A stretch of DNA of 64,000 nt. Source: Ignavibacteria bacterium. Its GTDB lineage: Bacteria > Bacteroidota > Ignavibacteria > Tepidaquicellales > Tepidaquicellaceae. A program made the translations under genes and the position numbers. The notes under the pieces are model-generated. The model was not told where the DNA came from. It searched no databases and saw nothing but the letters and a program-made list of their open reading frames with translations. Positions 59,732-64,000 of this stretch are shown here, in pieces. The DNA lies in assembly GCA_016710985.1 (NCBI GenBank), contig JADJTX010000018.1, positions 19,572-83,571 on the forward strand, written 5' to 3'. Each line of letters starts with the position of its first letter. Position 1 is the stretch's first letter.

Positions 59732-59926
59732 ATGAAAAAAGAATTTGATGCTGTAAAATCAATGCGTGAGATCAGGGAAAAATTGAATAAAGAATATTCC
59801 AAAGATCCCGGATTAAGAAAGAAGCGCTTAACGAAGATCCATCGTGAATATGGTATTGTTAATCATAATCTTGATATACAGAAAGTTTCAGAAGACTACA
59901 GGAATAAATACCCGGAACAAAAATAA
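59732..59926 (+). CDS. Probable antitoxin partner of the PIN toxin
   Basis: 64 residues: KKEFDAVKSMREIREKLNKE followed by a basic helix RKKRLTKIHREYG. The opening F-D-A-V-K-x-M-R-E-I is like the small proteins encoded after this PIN subfamily. No DNA-binding fold is clear. Assigned by position and this motif. Confidence 0.6.
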   Translation: MKKEFDAVKSMREIREKLNKEYSKDPGLRKKRLTKIHREYGIVNHNLDIQKVSEDYRNKYPEQK

Positions 59927-59965
59927 CAATTGAAGATTATTGTAGAGAATAGTGCTATCACCAGG

Positions 59966-60026
59966 AAGGTTTTTTAATTTAGTTCTATTGACTGACGTTT
60001 GCTGATTGGTTCCTGCCAAAAGCATA
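59966..60026 (-). repeat. Inverted copy of the DUF2442 downstream repeat
   Basis: ACCAGGAAGGTTTTTTAATT through GCTGATTGGTTCCTGCCAAA is the reverse complement of 55305-55370 with few changes. It lies between the PIN/antitoxin genes and the next DUF2442-like gene. Confidence 0.75.
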
Positions 60027-60055
60027 TCAGGTAAAAGAATTAAAACAATCAAATT

Positions 60056-60331
60056 ATGACAGGCATAAATAAAATAAATCCCGTTATAAAAAAAATATCA
60101 TTCCCGGAAAAGGGGAAAATGAAGTTTATTCTTCTGGATAAAAGAGAGATAATGATTCCCCTAAGTTATTTCCCGAAAATAAAAGCACTTACCCCGATTC
60201 AAAGAAGTAAATGGTATGTGCTGGACAACCAGATGTTTTCATTCGATGACTGTAATGAAGTATTTCATCTTGAGCAGGTACTGGGGAAAGAGAATATTTA
60301 CAAATATAACTTTGCTAAAAAGAGTGCGTGA
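60056..60331 (+). CDS. Second DUF2442-like protein
   Basis: 91 residues: FILLDKREIMIPLSYFPKIK, LTPIQRSKWYVLDNQMFSFD and CNEVFHLEQVLG follow the DUF2442 variant with a W-x-W-like centre and an acidic strand (W to F in MFSFDDC). Unrelated in sequence to the 54985 protein beyond the fold. Partner unknown. Confidence 0.6.
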   Translation: MTGINKINPVIKKISFPEKGKMKFILLDKREIMIPLSYFPKIKALTPIQRSKWYVLDNQMFSFDDCNEVFHLEQVLGKENIYKYNFAKKSA

Positions 60332-60379
60332 AATAACTTGGTTATAATGTAAAGTAATAATGATTAGAATTAAGCATAA

Positions 60380-60512
60380 ACTCTGGAAGAAAACTTTAAA
60401 AGAGTTTCCATTGAACCGGGCGGAAGTATTGCATGGTATAATGGGTACAATTTTTGCTTCAATTTTCTGAAGCAACTGAGCTTCGATAAAAAAAAGTTGC
60501 ATAGCGTTTAAT
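60380..60512 (+). pseudogene. Truncated DUF2442 copy
   Basis: GAAGAAAACTTTAAAAGAGT to CTGAAGCAACTGAGCTTCGA repeats the 3' half of the gene at 54985 (from about 55115) with substitutions and an A-run expansion; the 5' half is missing. The similarity continues through the stop and downstream to about 60800, including the GTCATCCCCGCG repeat and the AT-rich block of 55390-55500. Confidence 0.8.
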
Positions 60513-60852
60513 CAAAGCTGATAATTAATCCTGAATATTCAACCTTAATCTTGAATCCATTTGTCATCCCCGCGTGCTTTTGGCGAGGATCCAATCAGTA
60601 AACGTAAATAAAGATCTAAATGAAAATAAAATCTGTAGTGTGAATGTGTAAGCAGGTTGTTTGTTTATAATTTGCAGGAAATAATTAATATTAGTATTTT
60701 ATATAAATGTTAATTAAAGATAACAAATAATACGAAAGAATAAACTTGTCATTCCAAAATTCCCTATTTAAAAATTATACTGTTCTAGCCACGTTAGCGT
60801 TGCCTAACAACAGCTATTCTATTTTAACTTTAAAACTAAATTCCCGCTAAGT

Positions 60853-61658
60853 TTGGATGAAGAATTTTTATATAAAACTAAAGCTCCAAAGGGAATTTAT
60901 ATATACCCGATAATATTCTTCTTCATCGCTTTAGCTTTTATGTATTATGATGTTCCAATTCTGACTACCTATTTTTATCTCGTGATAGCAGGCATCATCC
61001 TTTATATAATTTACATCATCAGAAATCCTTTACCAAGTATCGTCTCTGTTTACACTGATAAAATAATCTTAAGCCAGCCATTCCGTTTAAGAAAGAACAT
61101 TGTATATTATTACAAAGATATTCACAGCGAATTTGTTATCAGTGTCTATTCAATAGATTTCATTTATTTTTGGAAAGATATATTGTCAGTTGTTCTTTCC
61201 TATATGGAGAAGAGGCAAAAGCTCTGAATCTCAATCTTTTACCCAATTTAAAAGAATTTGCAATTGCTCTATCAATAATTCGCCATAAGCTCCGGTTATA
61301 TCAGAAATCAATAAGTGATATACTGAGCGAAGGGAGTGAAGAAACAGGTGCTCATCTGGTCAGCCTGCTTGAACGTGATGGCTTAAAGAAAGATGAGATC
61401 GTTGAACTCTATAAAAGTGAGAATATTTCCCAAGAAGTAGTTGAAACACATTTTGCTGAACTCGAAGAAATGAAGGATCGGGAAATAGATGAATTTAAAA
61501 AGGATTATTCAGCAGGCGGATACTTGATGTTAGGTATTGGAATATTGTTTATTTTTTTTTCAATTATTTTACAAAACGGTAGAATTATTATATGGGCAAT
61601 TATTGCAATTATTATCGGTATCAGAGTCATTCTTAAATCAGGAAAAATAAAAAAGTAG
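60853..61658 (+). CDS. Membrane protein of unknown function (one frameshift)
   Basis: About 268 residues once the frames are joined between 61100 and 61215. TTG start at 60853 (MDEEFLYKTKAPKGIYIYPI); two membrane helices near residues 15-60, a middle charged part with LLERDGLKKDEIVELYKSEN, and two C-terminal helices (ILFIFFSIILQ, AIIAIIIGIRVIL). Not recognised. The frame break may be a sequence error. Confidence 0.55.
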
Positions 61659-61696
61659 GTATTTCTATTTATACTTTTCACGAAATAATCCCCGAG

Positions 61697-61798
61697 CATG
61701 TTGGTGTTCCGGGCGCAGTGAAGTCATTAAAATCCGAATACAATTAGGTTGGTGAAAAAAGTTTTACCAGTGGTGTCAGGACTTCCATCCTGACACCA
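61697..61798. repeat. Partial palindrome family copy and a perfect hairpin
   Basis: 61697-61728: CATGTTGGTGTTCCGGGCGC then AGTGAAGTCA, the left half of the 59085 family. 61771-61798: TGGTGTCAGGA/TCCTGACACCA with a 6-nt loop, no T run. No gene in 61659-61930. Confidence 0.6.
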
Positions 61799-61930
61799 TA
61801 AACTTATATTCCCGTCAAGACGTAAGTCATGGAGGAACAGGAAAACTCAAACAATAATTTTGAATACATGTTGCTTTTGCTTTTTCAATATATTTATAAA
61901 AATTATAAAAAATAAATTTATAACAATAAA

Positions 61931-62620
61931 ATGCCTCATCTAAAAGTGTTGCTGATTCTTACATTCATTTCATTTTTTAATCATTCATTTTGTCAGCAGG
62001 AAAGGACAATTGATGTAACCGGGACGGCTGAAATTACTATCACTCCCGATAAATTATATTGGTCGGTCGATGTCAGGAATGAAAATACTTCTACTCAATC
62101 GGTCAAAAGAGAAGTAGATGAAACTACGAACAAAATTCTGAGAATCTTAGATCAGCAGGGAATTTCAGAAAAAGATATAGAAACCTCCGGTATATCCTTA
62201 AGTAAAAATTATTATAATGATAATAATAAAATGAAATACTCTGGTAACAATCTTATCAGTGTAACTCTTTGGGAGATCGGTTCATACACAAAGCTGCTGG
62301 ATCAAATTATTGAGATCGATAATGTATTCCCCCAATCTCCCTCTTTGACCAGCACAAAAGAAATTGAAACCCGTGAGACAGCGCGAACGGAATCAATAAA
62401 AAATGCAAGGAGAAAAGCTGAGGAAATGGCCTCTGTACTGGGTCTGAAACTCGGAAAAGTAATGAAGATTGAAGAAAAACCCATGAGTTCCATTTACCCC
62501 AACCCGTTTAATTCTACTGACTCAATTCAGGATTCCGGTATGAGAGGTATAACCGAATTCAGAGAAGGAAAAATAAGTATCTCAGTAAGTACGAGAATAA
62601 TATTTGAGCTGGTGGATTAA
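61931..62620 (+). CDS. SIMPL (DUF541) domain protein, periplasmic
   Basis: 229 residues with a signal peptide ending HSFCQ. RTIDVTGTAEITITPDKLYW is the canonical SIMPL opening; NARRKAEEMASVLGLKLGKV is the second conserved helix, and the end is KISISVSTRIIFEL. Bacterial members (for example YggE) are linked to oxidative stress. Intact. Confidence 0.9.
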   Translation: MPHLKVLLILTFISFFNHSFCQQERTIDVTGTAEITITPDKLYWSVDVRNENTSTQSVKREVDETTNKILRILDQQGISEKDIETSGISLSKNYYNDNNKMKYSGNNLISVTLWEIGSYTKLLDQIIEIDNVFPQSPSLTSTKEIETRETARTESIKNARRKAEEMASVLGLKLGKVMKIEEKPMSSIYPNPFNSTDSIQDSGMRGITEFREGKISISVSTRIIFELVD

Positions 62621-62651
62621 AACATTTCGCAGTGTATTCAATCAATAAAAT

Positions 62652-62718
62652 AGTTTTCCGATGTTTCGATAAAAAAATTGTATAGCGTTTAATCAACGCT
62701 GATAATTAAACTTGAATC
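62652..62718. repeat. Third, short DUF2442-end copy
   Basis: GTTTCGATAAAAAAATTGTA then TAGCGTTTAATCAACGCTGA repeats the extreme 3' end of the DUF2442 genes (compare 55208-55260 and 60480-60540). Confidence 0.6.
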
Positions 62719-62722
62719 TCAA

Positions 62723-63228
62723 ATGCAAAACTAAAATTTTTTCTTAGCTTGGCTGCGGATGAACTTAAAAATGAAAGGGAAAATATGAAAACGCTTTTTA
62801 ATTATGATTCTGTTTTAAAGGAACTTACAGAACTATATCTTATTGAAGACCATTGCGGCCCATCACAAATCCAAGATGAGTATTTGTCAGAAGTAAGAGG
62901 TTCTGATGTTTTAATTATTCTTTTCAAAAAAGAGCTGCGAGAAGCAGTAAAGAAAGAATTTTTAGAAGCAAAAAGAAACAATAAAAGTGTTTTTTGTTAC
63001 GTAAAAAATAATGAAACTCAAAATGAAAATCTTGAAGATTTCACTAAGAATGAAGTATTTCCAAATAGTACATGTGGTAAATATAATGACTCAGAAGATT
63101 TAGTCGATAAAATACAAAATGATTTAATAACATATTTTATAAAAATAATTAAGTCTACTGAACCTTCTTTAATTAAACAGGTAATTCCGCAAAATGTCTT
63201 TGAATCAAAAGGGTTTGGGAGTTATTAG
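62723..63228 (+). CDS. DUF4062-like N-terminal domain protein (one frameshift, possibly truncated)
   Basis: LAADELKNERENMKTLFN, YLSEVRGSDVLIILFKKELR and FLEAKRNNKSVFCYVKN follow the DUF4062 fold, a TIR/nucleoside-deoxyribosyltransferase-like domain often fused to effector domains. From the ATG at 62723 the reading MQKLKFFLSLAADELK needs one A added to AAAA at about 62728; otherwise translation would start at the TTG at 62749. 168 residues, so any usual C-terminal effector is absent. The end abuts a CHRD fragment. Confidence 0.55.
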
Positions 63229-63539
63229 CATCCTATAATAATAATACAAAAACTTTAACTCTTCTATTTAGTTTTACGGGCTTGGGCTCTGGAACAACAA
63301 CAGCTAACTTGCATGGACCAGCAGAGGAAAGTTTTAATGCCCCAATCCAAATTTCGTTTGTTGGGTTTCCTACTGGAGTAACCTCTGGAAGCTATTCAAA
63401 CACTTATTCTATAAGCCCGGAACAGGAAGCTCAGCTCGTTAATGGTACGTGGTATATAAACATTTGTACCAAAGCATTTCCAAATGGTGAAATCAGAGGT
63501 CAAATTACACAATCTCACATTAAAATGGATAACTTTTAG
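63228..63539 (+). pseudogene. CHRD-domain fragment lacking its N-terminus
   Basis: In one frame: ASYNNNTKTLTLLFSFTGLG, TANLHGPAEESF, FVGFPTGVTSGSYSNTYS and YINICTKAFPNGEIRGQI, the last three quarters of a CHRD domain. The signal peptide and first strands are absent and the only in-frame start is a TTG at 63282. The fragment begins exactly where the previous gene stops, suggesting a recombination junction. Confidence 0.75.
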
Positions 63540-63585
63540 TTCTACCAATGAAGCAAAAATATAATTCTGTTGTCATTTTCCCACC

Positions 63586-63686
63586 CATGTTGGTGTTCCG
63601 AGAGCAGCGAGGTCACCAACATGGGAAGACGCGTGATTGATCACTAACCTGCCTCACCGAAGATCGTGCGGCAGGTTTTGTTTTTA
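63586..63686 (+). repeat. Composite repeat: palindrome plus terminator
   Basis: CATGTTGGTGTTCC ... GGTCACCAACATG (63586-63623), then AACCTGCC/GGCAGGTT with a T run (63645-63686), and TTTGTAGAAATAATTAATAT after it. Same order as at 59085-59183. Confidence 0.85.
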
Positions 63687-63767
63687 TACTTTGTAGAAAT
63701 AATTAATATTTGTATTTTATTTTGTTGCTAATCAGGATAGCCCCAATTGAAAAAGTATCATAGTATT

Positions 63768-64000
63768 ATGAATCGAGAGTTGCAACAAAGGGATTTAACA
63801 TGGAAAAAAGATATTGCTATTAAACAAATAAAGGCAGCTGCTAGACATTATATCAAAGGCGATTATATATGTTCCATTACGCTATCAGGAGCAGCTGAAG
63901 AAATATTAGGACGAATTGCCAAAAAAAGGACAAAGACAAATCAACTTGAAGGAGAGGTAATATATTTAAGAGATATTTATGATTATTTATCTGCTCAAAA
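63768..64000 (+). CDS. Unknown protein, N-terminal part
   Basis: 77 residues before the window edge: MNRELQQRDLTWKKDIAIKQ, AAARHYIKGDYICSITLSGA and AAEEILGRIAKKR. The A-A-R-H-Y-x-K-G-D-Y stretch is helical and looks like a HEPN-like or TPR-like opening, but I cannot assign a family. The gene runs off the window. Confidence 0.5.
   Translation, partial: MNRELQQRDLTWKKDIAIKQIKAAARHYIKGDYICSITLSGAAEEILGRIAKKRTKTNQLEGEVIYLRDIYDYLSAQ

Noticed and set aside
54859..63686. A true integron with attC sites
   Set aside because: No integrase gene is in the window and the palindromes lack RYYYAAC/GTTRRRY core sites; only the cassette-like layout is reported.

Overview
The window is about 64 kb of AT-rich chromosome from a Bacteroidota-type bacterium, most likely an uncultured Ignavibacteria-like lineage. 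The evidence is a type IX secretion pair (PorU-like sortase and PorV-like shuttle), secreted proteins ending in the type IX 'YPNPFNP' C-terminal domain, a fused CcoN/CcoO cbb3 oxidase, and promoter-like TTG / TAnnTTTG elements. The lineage is inferred from gene content only; no rRNA is present.

Layout. 1-1.2 kb: end of fabF, then rnc. 1.5-11 kb: porU, porV, a large secreted M6-protease-like protein that has lost its zinc motif, and a GT2 glycosyltransferase. 11-16.3 kb: an outer-membrane barrel protein; a minus-strand group (metal-site-less amidohydrolase, prmC, dtd, DUF2520 protein); and a divergent MerR regulator. 16.4-27.4 kb: a cbb3 oxidase locus on the minus strand (ccoI, ccoS, a Cys/Met-type PLP enzyme, ccoNO, ccoQ, ccoP, ccoG, fixH, a SafE-like protein, an Fnr-type regulator and a lone cyclic-nucleotide-binding domain). 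27.4-28.8 kb is noncoding. 28.8-43.6 kb: six large secreted beta-propeller or FG-GAP proteins, with either a type IX C-terminal domain or a shared C-terminal module ending in two dockerin-like calcium loops. 43.9-52 kb: a stress/anoxia cluster (UspA, P-type ATPase, Hsp20, phosphoribosyltransferase, asparagine synthetase AsnA) interrupted by 9-bp minisatellites. 52.4-54.8 kb: CIRCE-groES-groEL. 54.8-64 kb: an accessory stretch of small plus-strand genes (DUF2442, HicBA, PIN toxin/antitoxin, membrane proteins, SIMPL, DUF4062, CHRD fragment) separated by recurring palindromes, terminators and AT-rich blocks.

How it fits together. The strongest regulatory signal is a pair of TGAY-N4-RTCA boxes, centres 21-22 bp apart, found five times: before the cbb3 operon, between uspA and the P-type ATPase, between hsp20 and the phosphoribosyltransferase, before asnA, and before one secreted propeller gene. 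The spacing matches Fnr/Crp-family operators, and the Fnr-type protein in the oxidase locus is the obvious candidate binder. This would be one oxygen/redox regulon. A second shared upstream element links two secreted-protein genes and an apparent orphan small transcript. A third regulatory candidate is a pair of covarying hairpins in front of the P-type ATPase.

Caveat on frames. Many genes are broken by single-base shifts, mostly one base missing from a homopolymer (prmC twice, ccoNO, ccoI, ccoS, merR, uspA, hicB, the PIN gene and others). Since several are core genes and the continuation in the next frame is perfect, I treat most as sequence errors and annotate the restored gene. The P-type ATPase is different: it lacks an internal segment that no single-base correction restores.
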